Part shown: positions 1 to 9,440 of the stretch, one piece after another | Layout of the letters: each line of letters opens with the position of its first letter | Numbering within the stretch: position 1 is the first letter of the stretch | Assembly: GCA_028695735.1 (NCBI GenBank) | Contig: JAQVIJ010000001.1 | Location: 237,081-301,080, forward strand | From: Deltaproteobacteria bacterium | GTDB lineage: Bacteria; Desulfobacterota; Dissulfuribacteria; Dissulfuribacterales; DYLC01 | Direction: 5' to 3' | Length of the DNA: 64,000 bases | Program-made: the position numbers and the translations under genes | The notes under the pieces: model-generated | Told to the model about the DNA's origin: nothing | The model's input: only the letters and a program-made list of their open reading frames with translations | Databases searched by the model: none

Positions 1-788
1 ATGACATCCGGCAGATAGACCTGTTTTATAAACCCGCTTACCTCCTCCACCAGCTGTTTTACCCAATAGAGCCGCTCCATATTTAGAGTCGCCTCGTTGG
101 CTGGATTGATGGCGGCGGTCACTCCACCCACGGAGAGATTTTGTATGTGCGGGTTCTTGCCGGAAAGGATGGCCAGGGCCTGAGTGGCCTTGCGCTGATA
201 ATCCAATGCCTCCAGATAGTGGGAAACCGCCATGAGATTGGCCTCAGGCGGAAGGTGCATGGCAGCATGTCCCCAATAGGCATTGGCAAAAGGGCCTAAT
301 TGACCGCTGTCCACCAGGGCCTTGACCTTGGCCTGAACCGCCTTGAAGCGCTCAGGGCTGTTGTTGGGCCACTCCGACAGGGTGGAGGCCAACCCCGCGG
401 TCTTTTTGGAATCTGCCTGTAATGCCGAAACCACATCCACCCAGTCCAGGGCGGAAAGCACATAGAAATGGACTATGTGATCATGGAGGGCATGTAGGGA
501 GACAATGAGATTACGGATATACTGGGCGTTTAGAGGTATCTCCATGCCCAGGGCGTTTTCCACGCAACGCACGGACGCCAGGGCATGCACCGTGGTGCAG
601 ACACCGCAGATGCGCTGTGTAAAGAGCCAGGCATCCCTGGGATCCCTGCCCTGCAATATGTTTTCTATGCCGCGCCACATCTGACCGGATGACCAGGCGT
701 TCTTTATCTGGCCGTCAGAAACCTCTGCATCTATGCGCAGGTGCCCTTCTATGCGAGTGATTGGATCAACAGTGATCTTGGTACCCAT
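1..788 (-). CDS. [NiFe] hydrogenase large subunit (N-terminal part, runs off window edge)
   Basis: Reverse translation from ATG at 788 gives MGTKITVDPITRIEGHLRIDAEV...RICGVCTTVHALASVR, the L1 (RIEGH) and L2 (RxCGxC) motifs. RBS GGAGG upstream; directly downstream of the small subunit gene. Truncated at base 1. Confidence 0.95.
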   Translation of the reverse strand, partial: MGTKITVDPITRIEGHLRIDAEVSDGQIKNAWSSGQMWRGIENILQGRDPRDAWLFTQRICGVCTTVHALASVRCVENALGMEIPLNAQYIRNLIVSLHALHDHIVHFYVLSALDWVDVVSALQADSKKTAGLASTLSEWPNNSPERFKAVQAKVKALVDSGQLGPFANAYWGHAAMHLPPEANLMAVSHYLEALDYQRKATQALAILSGKNPHIQNLSVGGVTAAINPANEATLNMERLYWVKQLVEEVSGFIKQVYLPDV

Positions 789-799
789 ATCTTACCTCC

Positions 800-1930
800 T
801 CATTCCTTGCTCTTGTCATCAGAAGCCTGAGTGGAAGCAGCAGGCTTGGCGCAACAGGATGACCCCTTGCCCAGCCGCCTTCCGATACCCACTGCAGCAT
901 GCACGCCTATGGCAGCGGCAGCCACTCCCAAAATGGTCTTGCCAGCGGACTCTGCGCTGGAAACAACGCCTCTATCCCCTGGAATGGCCACACTGGGAAG
1001 CCTCTCATAAAACGGGGTCATGGTATCCCAGAAATTGGGCTCCGTGCAGCCGACACAGCCATGCCCCACACTTACAGGCCATACGCCCACATCGTTAAAG
1101 CGCACTGCCGGGCAATTGGCATAGGTTTCAGGGCCTTTACAGCCCACTTTATAGAGGCAATAGCCCTTTTTATGGCCTTCGTCCCCGAACTTCTCCACAA
1201 ATCTGCCTTCATCGAAGTGGGCGCGGCGCTCGCAGTGGTCATGTATCTTGCGGCCATAGGCAAAAAGCGGCCTGCCCAAAGAATCGGTTTCAGGAAGGCG
1301 TTTGAAGGTGAGGAAGTGCAGGACCGTGCCCAGGAAATTTATGGGGTTCGGCGGGCATCCGGAGATGTTTACAATGGGTTTGTCGTGAATGATGCTGTTT
1401 ACACCCACAGCGCCTGTGGGATTGGGGGCTGCGGCCTGAATGCCGCCGTATGTGGCGCAGGTACCTATGGCAATGATGGCAGCTGCCTTGGGCGCCACCT
1501 CTTTGAGGATGGAAAGCGCTGTGCGGCCTCCGATCTTGCAATAGATGCCGCCGTCCTTGGTGGGAATGGCGCCTTCCACCACACATACAAACTTGCCGTC
1601 GTACTTGGTGATGGTGTCGTGCAGGCAGGTCTCGGCCTGACGGCCCGCGGCAGCCATTACCGTCTCATGGTAATCCAGTGAGATGATGTCCAGAATCAGA
1701 CGGCCAATGTCAGGATGAGAGGCGCGCAACAATGCCTCGGTGCAGCCGGTACATTCCTGAAAATGAAGCCAGACCACCGGCGGCCTTTGGGGGGATGCAG
1801 CCGCTTCGACGATTTGAGGGACCATCTCTGAGGAAAGACCCAACGCAGCGGCGGCCATGGTACAGGCCTTGAGAAAGCTGCGTCTGTCCAGAGTGGGATT
1901 CAGGTCAGAGAGATGAAGATTGCGGGACAT
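800..1930 (-). CDS. [NiFe] hydrogenase small subunit, Tat-exported
   Basis: Twin-arginine motif DRRSFLKA; CTGCTEALLR and GTCATYGG motifs; C-terminal hydrophobic helix; adjacent to large subunit. Confidence 0.95.
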   Translation of the reverse strand: MSRNLHLSDLNPTLDRRSFLKACTMAAAALGLSSEMVPQIVEAAASPQRPPVVWLHFQECTGCTEALLRASHPDIGRLILDIISLDYHETVMAAAGRQAETCLHDTITKYDGKFVCVVEGAIPTKDGGIYCKIGGRTALSILKEVAPKAAAIIAIGTCATYGGIQAAAPNPTGAVGVNSIIHDKPIVNISGCPPNPINFLGTVLHFLTFKRLPETDSLGRPLFAYGRKIHDHCERRAHFDEGRFVEKFGDEGHKKGYCLYKVGCKGPETYANCPAVRFNDVGVWPVSVGHGCVGCTEPNFWDTMTPFYERLPSVAIPGDRGVVSSAESAGKTILGVAAAAIGVHAAVGIGRRLGKGSSCCAKPAASTQASDDKSKE

Positions 1931-2143
1931 GATGCCTCCTTTCCGTCTCTTTACGAGACCAAGCGAAATAAGTTACAGACATGCCAACCTAAAAACTCTT
2001 AAATAGAAAATAGCACTCGTTGACAGCCATGTCAATTATTTACCCAAATTCCGTGACCGTAATTAGAATAAAAAGCGATAACCCCTTGCCTGGCCATTCT
2101 TTTTGAATAAGCGATTCATCTATTGGGAAATGCAAAAAGCGCA

Positions 2144-2193
2144 ATACCCTCACCAACCCCTTCTCTTTCGAGAAAAGGGGTTGGTGAGGGTAT
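2144..2193. repeat. Near-perfect inverted repeat (19-bp arms), REP-like hairpin or terminator
   Basis: ataccctcaccaacccctt ... aaggggttggtgagggtat, arms perfectly complementary, 12-nt centre; intergenic. Confidence 0.8.
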
Positions 2194-2248
2194 GCGTGAA
2201 AATCGGGATTTAGCAGAGAGAACACTCAAAAACAGAATTTTTTATGCA

Positions 2249-2635
2249 CTATCTATCTACAAACTCCACGAGAATATTATCAGGCCGCTGACTCAGGTTG
2301 GTAAGATTGACGGATGTCTCGAAATAGCCCTTTGTGCCATGGGCAAACGGTGCGCCGTTGTTCACAGAGGTCTCCACTGCCAAAACCACATCCCCACCCT
2401 TTTTGAGATAGATGATCACATACCCCTTGGCCAGGCTCTGGCTCTGGTTTTCCACATTACCGCTTACGGTCAAAATGGTCTTTTCCGAATGGGAGTATGC
2501 TGTGAGGTCCACTATGGCAAAACGAGGGGAGGCAAAGGTCATGGGTTGTTCCTGAACACCGGCTTCGCCCTGCAGAAAGACAAAAGGCACCACCACACAT
2601 ATAATACCAAGCAATAACAACACAATTTTACGCAT
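2249..2635 (-). CDS. Small exported protein of unknown function
   Basis: N-terminal hydrophobic signal MRKIVLLLLGIICVVVPFVFLQ; co-directional with the exported-protein run. Confidence 0.6.
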   Translation of the reverse strand: MRKIVLLLLGIICVVVPFVFLQGEAGVQEQPMTFASPRFAIVDLTAYSHSEKTILTVSGNVENQSQSLAKGYVIIYLKKGGDVVLAVETSVNNGAPFAHGTKGYFETSVNLTNLSQRPDNILVEFVDR

Positions 2636-2637
2636 AG

Positions 2638-3834
2638 TTATCTCCCCTTTCTGCCGGCCTTAAAAGCTGTACCATAGCTTGCCCTGATGGTATTGCCGTG
2701 GACCTCCTGAATTTTCAGACCTGGTATGGAGGTAAGCATTTCAGCAAGCCTTTGAGTGTTGCAATCCCGCCAGCCCACAAGCAACTCTGCCCTGTTTTGC
2801 AAAAAGCCCTTCTTGTTGACACGAAGGACTCCCCTGATCCCCGATATACTCGTTTGAAGGGCGCTAATTTCCTCAAAAGAGAGGCCATCCACCACCAAGG
2901 CCACCTCATGTTCATTATAACAGGCGTCCAACCAGACCTTGACCACCTTGGATGACAGGTCGTTGGCTATCTTTTTGGCCGCCTCTTGGGATGCCTTTAG
3001 TGCACCTTGCGCAAAACTGATATTGGGGACATTGGCGTCTGCAGAGGCAGTGGCCAGCATGCGGCCTGAGCCAGTCTCATAGAGCTTGGCAGTGAGGAAG
3101 GCGCCATAGGAATGGATACGAGGGTTATAGGGGGCAGGGCCGTTGTCCTGCATCACCAACTGACATGCCACCATGAGCTGCGCCAGATGGGATGCTGCCT
3201 CTACGGCCTGAGTCAGGGCGCTCGCACCCGATTGGGCGGCCAGGGCCACCTGACGCAGCCTCTCTGCCTCCAATGCAGATGGTTCTGCTATGCGAAAGCC
3301 CTTTTCACTTAGAATCTGAACTATGGTCTGCTCTGCTGCGCCCACATCCAGCTGTACACCGCCCATCTCGCTGGTCATGGCCTTTTGCGTCACTGTGACC
3401 ACCAGGGTGGGATAATTCATCCGGGGCAATACATGGGCCAAAGCAGTTATATCGTCCGCCAAGGCCGCCTCCTCCACCTCTGCCTGAATCACCACCTCGT
3501 AGTCTGTACCGGTTCGTCCCTCGGACAATATCTTGTAATTCTTCACATAACCTTGAACCTTGGTGAGTATCTTGTCCTGAATGACCACATAATTCTCCAC
3601 CAATGTCTCACTGGTGAGCATGGCGCCTATGGCCTGTTCCACGGCCTTTCGCATGGCATCGTTTAGGGCTGTGGTGCGGGCATCCGCCTCGCTTACGCCC
3701 TGAAGGCTGGCCATGCCTTTGGCCTGTACAGCGGCCCATGCCCCCCCTGAAAAGCAGAACAGCATTCCAAAGGCCAGAAGGGCCAAACATAACCTCATAG
3801 GATTAAAGGCAAACAGGGCTGTGCGGTTCATCAT
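2638..3834 (-). CDS. Exported FlgT-N/LPP20-like protein
   Basis: Signal peptide; motif AVEQAIGAMLTSETLVENYVVIQDKILTKVQGYVKNYKI shared with ORFs 6305-7672 and 11681-12427 and resembling FlgT N-terminal domains. Start taken at MMNR after AGAGG. Confidence 0.7.
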   Translation of the reverse strand: MMNRTALFAFNPMRLCLALLAFGMLFCFSGGAWAAVQAKGMASLQGVSEADARTTALNDAMRKAVEQAIGAMLTSETLVENYVVIQDKILTKVQGYVKNYKILSEGRTGTDYEVVIQAEVEEAALADDITALAHVLPRMNYPTLVVTVTQKAMTSEMGGVQLDVGAAEQTIVQILSEKGFRIAEPSALEAERLRQVALAAQSGASALTQAVEAASHLAQLMVACQLVMQDNGPAPYNPRIHSYGAFLTAKLYETGSGRMLATASADANVPNISFAQGALKASQEAAKKIANDLSSKVVKVWLDACYNEHEVALVVDGLSFEEISALQTSISGIRGVLRVNKKGFLQNRAELLVGWRDCNTQRLAEMLTSIPGLKIQEVHGNTIRASYGTAFKAGRKGR

Positions 3835-3845
3835 GTCTTCACCTC

Positions 3846-4484
3846 TCATTTCAGTCTGCGCAGCAACACCGCAACAGCGCTTCTAATGGCCCTGTTGGCG
3901 GCATCGCTCACATCTGCTCCAAATTCCACTGCGCTTCCAGGCACATACTCCAGGGTCTCCACATCCACACAACGCACCTGCACCCCCATGCGCACATGGG
4001 AGCTTCTTTGGGCGCTGAGGCCTGCCACTCGCTCTCCTCCCTCTGCATAGTCATAGACCTCGCCGTAAATCACCTTTTTCGCCCCTAACATGCGCCCCAT
4101 GGAGACGGCTGTAGCCTGGTCCACCATGCCTGCTGAACTCATCCACTGCCGGTCCATTATATCCTTGATGATCTCGGGCTTTTCCTCCACAAAGGTAAAA
4201 CGATTGCTGTCATACAGGGATTCCACCACCATGTTGTGAATACCCATACCCACGGACTTGTCCAGGAGGTGCGGGTAACGCTTGGCTGCCTGTTCAGAAA
4301 GGCCTAATGGAAGGACTGCCACAACTGTTTTGGGCCCGGTGTAGGTGGGCATGGGTGTGGCCTGAGTCAGGGGCTGCGTCTTGGAGGTGGAATCATCCTG
4401 TACATATGTGCCTGCGCAGCCGAAAAAAAGCCAGAGGCACATCATCATCGTTCCCAGTTCCAGTACTTTTTTTATGCCTTTCAT
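3846..4484 (-). CDS. CsgG-like lipoprotein
   Basis: Lipoprotein-type N-terminus (CLWLFFGCAG); TVVAVLPLG...DKSVGMGIHNMVVESLYDSNRFTFVEEKPEI...LGAKKVIYGEVYDY matches the CsgG/TolB-N-like pattern. RBS GGGAGGAAGG. Confidence 0.7.
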   Translation of the reverse strand: MKGIKKVLELGTMMMCLWLFFGCAGTYVQDDSTSKTQPLTQATPMPTYTGPKTVVAVLPLGLSEQAAKRYPHLLDKSVGMGIHNMVVESLYDSNRFTFVEEKPEIIKDIMDRQWMSSAGMVDQATAVSMGRMLGAKKVIYGEVYDYAEGGERVAGLSAQRSSHVRMGVQVRCVDVETLEYVPGSAVEFGADVSDAANRAIRSAVAVLLRRLK

Positions 4485-5380
4485 TCCCTTCCTCCCACTT
4501 TGCACAGGTTGGCCACCGCCTGTTTTACGGCCTTTTGAGTGGCCTGTCCCACTGTAGTCTCGTCAAAACAGATGCGATTGTCTCGAATCTGAAATAGGGC
4601 AGCAAGGGAGGTGGTAGTGGCCTCGCCCTTGGCCACGCCCCGATAGCATGCCCCATCCTTCTCTTCCACCAATACCTCTACCTCCAGCTCTATGGTGGTA
4701 GAGCCGCCGGATATGAAACCAATGGTGCGCACCCGCCGTGTCTTGAAGCCCCTTACAACTACCTTGGCCACGGCATCGCAACCAAAGCGTTCAAACACGG
4801 ACACAGGCTTGGCCTCAGGCACACCTGCCGCCTGTCCGGTATTTTCAGTATTTGATGTCTCTTCCTGCGGTTCCTTTTGGCCATCCTGCATCTTTTCCCC
4901 TTGAGAAGATTCATCTTGAGGCTTAACATCAGGGGATTTAGCGGCTTCGTCAGAAGACACCTGTGGTGAATTACCTTCCTGCACCTTGGCAACATCATTA
5001 GATGGCTGTGGCTTATTTTCAGGCACTTGAGCGACCCCAGCAGAAGCAGACCTCCCCGAAGTCCCTGCGTCAAATCCCTTGCCAAGCCAGCTCAAGGCCT
5101 GAAGCTCGTTTAATTCCTGAAGGACCTCAGGTTTTTCTTCAATGGGTGCGTAGTGTCCGGTATTATAGAGTTCAGTGGCCACCAGATTTGCAATGCCCAG
5201 GGCAATCAACTGATTGCGCCATTCAGGGCTTCCGGTCTCGTCGCGCACATCCACCACCACCAGGCGTTTTAAGCCAGGGGCAGTGTTTGATTCAGCATCT
5301 GCTGCCCATAGATATGGTGCAATCAGGCTGCTAAGACAACAGAAGAGGGTAACCCAAACCCAAAGACATATTCCCTTCAC
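4481..5380 (-). CDS. CsgG-like exported protein with a low-complexity insertion
   Basis: Signal peptide; RLVVVDVRDETGSPEWRNQLIALGIANLVATELYNTGHYAPIEEKPEVLQEL parallels the neighbouring CsgG-like ORF; C-terminal half resumes after a Glu/Ser/Pro/Lys/Gln-rich stretch. Confidence 0.6.
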   Translation of the reverse strand: MKGICLWVWVTLFCCLSSLIAPYLWAADAESNTAPGLKRLVVVDVRDETGSPEWRNQLIALGIANLVATELYNTGHYAPIEEKPEVLQELNELQALSWLGKGFDAGTSGRSASAGVAQVPENKPQPSNDVAKVQEGNSPQVSSDEAAKSPDVKPQDESSQGEKMQDGQKEPQEETSNTENTGQAAGVPEAKPVSVFERFGCDAVAKVVVRGFKTRRVRTIGFISGGSTTIELEVEVLVEEKDGACYRGVAKGEATTTSLAALFQIRDNRICFDETTVGQATQKAVKQAVANLCKVGGRE

Positions 5381-5479
5381 AACGACCTGCCTCTCAAATG
5401 GTATATCAGGGGGGAGACCCTGGTTTATACTCGGTCTCCCCGGTCATTTGACACATCAACATTCCCTCTAACATCACGG

Positions 5480-6241
5480 TTATTTGTGTCTAGCATCTAT
5501 CTCAGCCACGCACTTCTGCACCAGTCTTTGCACCATGGTGTCCAGCGTCACGGTCTTCTGCTGGGATTGAGAGATGCCGAGCACACTGGTGGAGCCGGCA
5601 TTCAACTCCATCTTGTCCTCGAAGTAACCGGTGGCCACCTGTTCACTGGTATTGGCATTCAATATCTTGTAGCGCATGCCGATGATCCACACGCCGGCGG
5701 CATCTTCAGTCCGTACAGAGGAGACGGCTGTGTCTGTAACAGCACCACCACGGCCACCCATCAGGGTCCCTGCAATGGAACCCAATGCAGCGCCATTAAA
5801 GCCCTTTGTGGCCTGAGCCACAGGCTCGGCCTTCAGGATGTCAAATTTCACGAACCACTGAGTGGACTGGAACTTACCCTTTTTGAACTTCTTAAGGGCA
5901 TTGGGGTCTCCCATGTTAACAGCCAGTTTGATCTCGTCCAGCATGGGCCCCAGGTCAGACCTTTCCAATATCTTGAAATTGGCCTTGCTCAATTCCAGCT
6001 CAGCATAATCAGCCACATTGTTGCTGCTCACCTTCTGCGTAAAGGTGGCGTTGTTACTCTTGATCTCACCGGGTATGACCACCAATTGCGGGCCAGGTTT
6101 TGAGGCATTGACATAAGAAATCGGTTGATACATCATCTGGTCGGCCTGCTGGTTGGCCGTCTCAGAGGCCGATTGCTGCGGTGGCACACAGCCTGACAAT
6201 AACAGCGCAAGACAAATCCCCAAAAAACCCATTCGTTTCAT
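5480..6241 (-). CDS. CsgG-like lipoprotein
   Basis: Lipobox LLLSGC; AELELSKANFKILERSDLGPMLDEIKLA and later YKILNANTSEQVATGYFEDKM are CsgG-like. Confidence 0.65.
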   Translation of the reverse strand: MKRMGFLGICLALLLSGCVPPQQSASETANQQADQMMYQPISYVNASKPGPQLVVIPGEIKSNNATFTQKVSSNNVADYAELELSKANFKILERSDLGPMLDEIKLAVNMGDPNALKKFKKGKFQSTQWFVKFDILKAEPVAQATKGFNGAALGSIAGTLMGGRGGAVTDTAVSSVRTEDAAGVWIIGMRYKILNANTSEQVATGYFEDKMELNAGSTSVLGISQSQQKTVTLDTMVQRLVQKCVAEIDARHK

Positions 6242-6304
6242 AACCTTTCTCCTTATTATTAGAATCTTGAGCCCATGAGGCCCAATTTAATACCTGAGGA
6301 TATA

Positions 6305-7672
6305 TCAAAAATTCTTTACAGCCTCTCTTCCTGCACTCGACACGGCTGGAGTGGTGGTGGACAACTGGGCTGTCATGGCCTCCACCTTCTTTTTGGTCTC
6401 CGGGCTCTTTGCCACCTCCTTCAGACGCTCCGGGCTGGCCTGCACAAGGGAGGCGGGAGGCATCTCCTCCATGGCCTTCAGAAGCTCCTGCTTGCCCTTG
6501 CCTGCGTAGGCTATCTCTATCACATCTCCATGGGATGCCGTGAGCCGAAAGGCATTGGCGCCCACCTTGGCATTGAGTGGCTTGAGAATGCCTTCATTTA
6601 CCACTGTGTTAAAATTGCCGCGCAGTCCAGCAAACTCAATCTCGAAAAGAGAGGGGCCGTTGGCCTGAAAATTCCTGAAATCAACATTTAATATGTTCCG
6701 AAGCCCAATAAACTCCTTTTTGAACAGCTCCGCTGTGTCATAGTCAGGCAGCCCTGTGAGTTTGAGCTGATATATGCGGCTTGGCTGCTGAAGATGGTCT
6801 GCAAAGAAGTCCCTGGAGAACTCAGAGCCTATCATTTTGCCGATCTCCTCAACGGCTGCGTCCTCGGAATTCCAGCTCTTTTTCTGTGGGACCTTGTTGT
6901 TGAAGTATATCTCCTCTCCTGTATGTGTATTCACACACTTGACGCTCCAGGAGGTCAGGACAAACTTTTCGATGCGCACACCTGATGCAGGGAGCACATG
7001 ACTCAATCGCTGAAACTTTGCCTCTCCCTCGATGAGAAAATCAGACTGTTTGTCTTTGGAGTTGGTATCATCAGACCAGACCGTATAGCCAAAACCCTTT
7101 ATGTGTTCCTTCAGGACATTCTCTGCAACGCTTGAGCGTTCCTTGATATTGTCTGAACTCCTCTCAGCATCCTTCACAAATATCCGTACAGCAATCTTTG
7201 GATTGCCCTGCTCCTTGATTATGGATATACGCCGTTCTTTGGACAGATCCTGAATTGCGCTTTTGACATCACCTATATACACCTCAGCCTTCATCAGAAT
7301 GTGCATGAATCCGTCTTTACCTAACCAAGGCTCGCTTTCCTTTATGATTTCCTTGATCAGGCCCTGACTTTTTGACAACACCCTGTCATTAATGACTGTG
7401 TAATTCTCAACGAGCGTAGAACTATCCACATATACACCAACCGCCTTTTCTATAATCTGACGCCTTGCATCCTTTCTGAGATCGTCTATCATCAATCCTT
7501 TATCTTTTTTGTAAATCTCTGCGTTTGCATCCACCAAACCCTCAGCTGACACTATAATGGTTTTAGCAGATTCCTTTTCCTTTTGCTTCTGATTGTTTCC
7601 AGTTGCCGCAAGACTGGAACATGCTATCAAACACATAATGAGCAATAAAATTGATTGAATGCGTATTCTCAT
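6305..7672 (-). CDS. Exported FlgT-N/LPP20-like protein
   Basis: Signal peptide MRIRIQSILLLIMCLIACSSLA; RRQIIEKAVGVYVDSSTLVENYTVINDRVLSKSQGLIKE, same motif as the 2638-3834 protein. Internal ATG used as start. Confidence 0.7.
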   Translation of the reverse strand: MRIRIQSILLLIMCLIACSSLAATGNNQKQKEKESAKTIIVSAEGLVDANAEIYKKDKGLMIDDLRKDARRQIIEKAVGVYVDSSTLVENYTVINDRVLSKSQGLIKEIIKESEPWLGKDGFMHILMKAEVYIGDVKSAIQDLSKERRISIIKEQGNPKIAVRIFVKDAERSSDNIKERSSVAENVLKEHIKGFGYTVWSDDTNSKDKQSDFLIEGEAKFQRLSHVLPASGVRIEKFVLTSWSVKCVNTHTGEEIYFNNKVPQKKSWNSEDAAVEEIGKMIGSEFSRDFFADHLQQPSRIYQLKLTGLPDYDTAELFKKEFIGLRNILNVDFRNFQANGPSLFEIEFAGLRGNFNTVVNEGILKPLNAKVGANAFRLTASHGDVIEIAYAGKGKQELLKAMEEMPPASLVQASPERLKEVAKSPETKKKVEAMTAQLSTTTPAVSSAGREAVKNF

Positions 7673-7673
7673 A

Positions 7674-8363
7674 TCATTTCCTCTTTTTAGGGCTGGCCCT
7701 CGTGGGCTCGGGCTGACGGCAGTAGTCATGATATAATTTGGCCACGACCTCATCGGCCTTTTCATTGACGAGTTTCAGGGCGGTACCCACCACATCGCTT
7801 CCTGAATAGGATTCAGATGAGGTGGTGACGGTAGAGAGAATGCGTCCGGAGGCATCCGACAGGGTAAAGGTCATGGTGACCGCCACCTCCTTGACACCGA
7901 TGACAGGATTGACGCCCGTGTGGGCCACAATAACGCCCTTCAGAAGGAAGTTGGCGGCAAGCCTGCGCGCCGCTGTGATGGCGGCATCGGGATCTCCGCC
8001 AAGATAGGCCTCTATCTCGGCCTGGGCTATCTGTTTTTTGATCTGTTCTGGAGTATAGGTCTTGAGCCCAAGGGCACGGAGACGATTGTTGATGGCATCG
8101 AAAAACAGGCCGTAGTTGGACTGATCAGCGCGCATACGGCCACTGGCCTGTTCACCTATCATGATGCCGATCTTTTGATCCTTTAATTTAGACCGGCATG
8201 GTACACTGGTCAGCCATTGAATATGTGCAGCCCGCGCCTCCTCCTGCCCGCGTTCACTATCCTCGGCCTCAGAAAAGGAAAAGGCGTAAGCGGCCACAGG
8301 CAGGAACAGCGCACAAAAAACGATCCATCCAATCCATTTTTGGCTCAATGCACAACCCCCCAC
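7674..8363 (-). CDS. Exported protein, possible CsgG/FlgT-type ABD fold
   Basis: Signal peptide; KIGIMIGEQASGRMRADQSNYGLFFDAINNRLRALGLKTYTPEQIKKQI; co-directional in the cluster. Family assignment weak. Confidence 0.5.
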   Translation of the reverse strand: MGGCALSQKWIGWIVFCALFLPVAAYAFSFSEAEDSERGQEEARAAHIQWLTSVPCRSKLKDQKIGIMIGEQASGRMRADQSNYGLFFDAINNRLRALGLKTYTPEQIKKQIAQAEIEAYLGGDPDAAITAARRLAANFLLKGVIVAHTGVNPVIGVKEVAVTMTFTLSDASGRILSTVTTSSESYSGSDVVGTALKLVNEKADEVVAKLYHDYCRQPEPTRASPKKRK

Positions 8364-8466
8364 TCTCTTAAAAATCTCTTAAAAAATAGAATCAGACTTA
8401 CAGCAGACCCTGGCAATCTCCCTTGGAAAGCTTCCCTCTTGTTGCCCGATGCACAAGAAATCGTCC

Positions 8467-9393
8467 CTATTTCATCATCACAACCGAATTGACATTTGAA
8501 GTCTTTTTGCCTGCCGCTACGTTGGTTATATCCTCCGAACTGGAGACATTCGTAACCGATCTGACCTGTACATTCTCCAGGTCAACACTCCCCACATTGG
8601 CGTTTCCACCAGCAGCCGCCACGTTGACGACGTTTTTTACATCTGCCACATTGGTTACTGAACCCACCGCTGCATTCTTGAGGTTTACACTGCCCAAATT
8701 AGCTGTGGAATCGGCACCAATGGCCACGTTCGTACTGCGCTGCACATTGGCCACATTGGTGACCGAGCCGCTTACAGAAGACCCTTGAATATTGGTGGAG
8801 CCCACATTGGCTACCGCCCTGCTGCCTGCCGCTATGTTGGTTACCCCCTGTATGTTGGCCCTGTTGGTTACACTGCCTCCCACAGAGGAGTTTTGTATGT
8901 TGGTGGAGCCCATATTGGCCACAGCCCCCTGGCCCATGACAATGTTCTGAGAATTCCTCACATCGGCTATATTGGTAACACTACCTTTAACGGAAGAGCC
9001 CTCTATATTGGTGGAGGCCACGTTGGCGGTACTGCCTGCACCAGCGGCTATATTGGTAACACCGCGCACATTGGCCTTATTGGTGACCTTGCCCTTGACC
9101 TGAGAGGAACCTATGTTGATGGAACCGAGATTGGCCTTGGTCCCCTGGCCCATGGCAATGTTCTGGGCATTTTTAAGGTCCGCAATGTTGGTCACATCAC
9201 CCTTTACAGAAGAAGCCGCAATGCCTACGGAGGCAGCCTTGGCCACATTACCGGCGCCGCCTGCCGCTGCATTGGTAACATCCGCCACAACCGCCTGATT
9301 GGTTATATCGCCTGAACCGGTCTCTGCAGCGAATGCAGCAATACTCACACTCAAAGACACAATGCCAATCAGAATCAAGACATTAAACTTCAT
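8467..9393 (-). CDS. Exported 36-residue-repeat protein (candidate beta-solenoid/amyloid-like)
   Basis: Signal peptide MKFNVLILIGIVSLSVSIAAFA; recurring unit SSVKGSVTNxADVxxxxNIAxGxxxxANxGSxNIx. RBS GGAGG before the ATG at 9393. Confidence 0.8.
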   Translation of the reverse strand: MKFNVLILIGIVSLSVSIAAFAAETGSGDITNQAVVADVTNAAAGGAGNVAKAASVGIAASSVKGDVTNIADLKNAQNIAMGQGTKANLGSINIGSSQVKGKVTNKANVRGVTNIAAGAGSTANVASTNIEGSSVKGSVTNIADVRNSQNIVMGQGAVANMGSTNIQNSSVGGSVTNRANIQGVTNIAAGSRAVANVGSTNIQGSSVSGSVTNVANVQRSTNVAIGADSTANLGSVNLKNAAVGSVTNVADVKNVVNVAAAGGNANVGSVDLENVQVRSVTNVSSSEDITNVAAGKKTSNVNSVVMMK

Positions 9394-9440
9394 ATATAAC
9401 ACCTCCGCACACAGTCCCTGCGACACCAAGAATCATTGCA

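Noticed and set aside
8467-9393. Pentapeptide-repeat protein
   Set aside because: Repeat period is 36 residues, not A(D/N)LXX every five.
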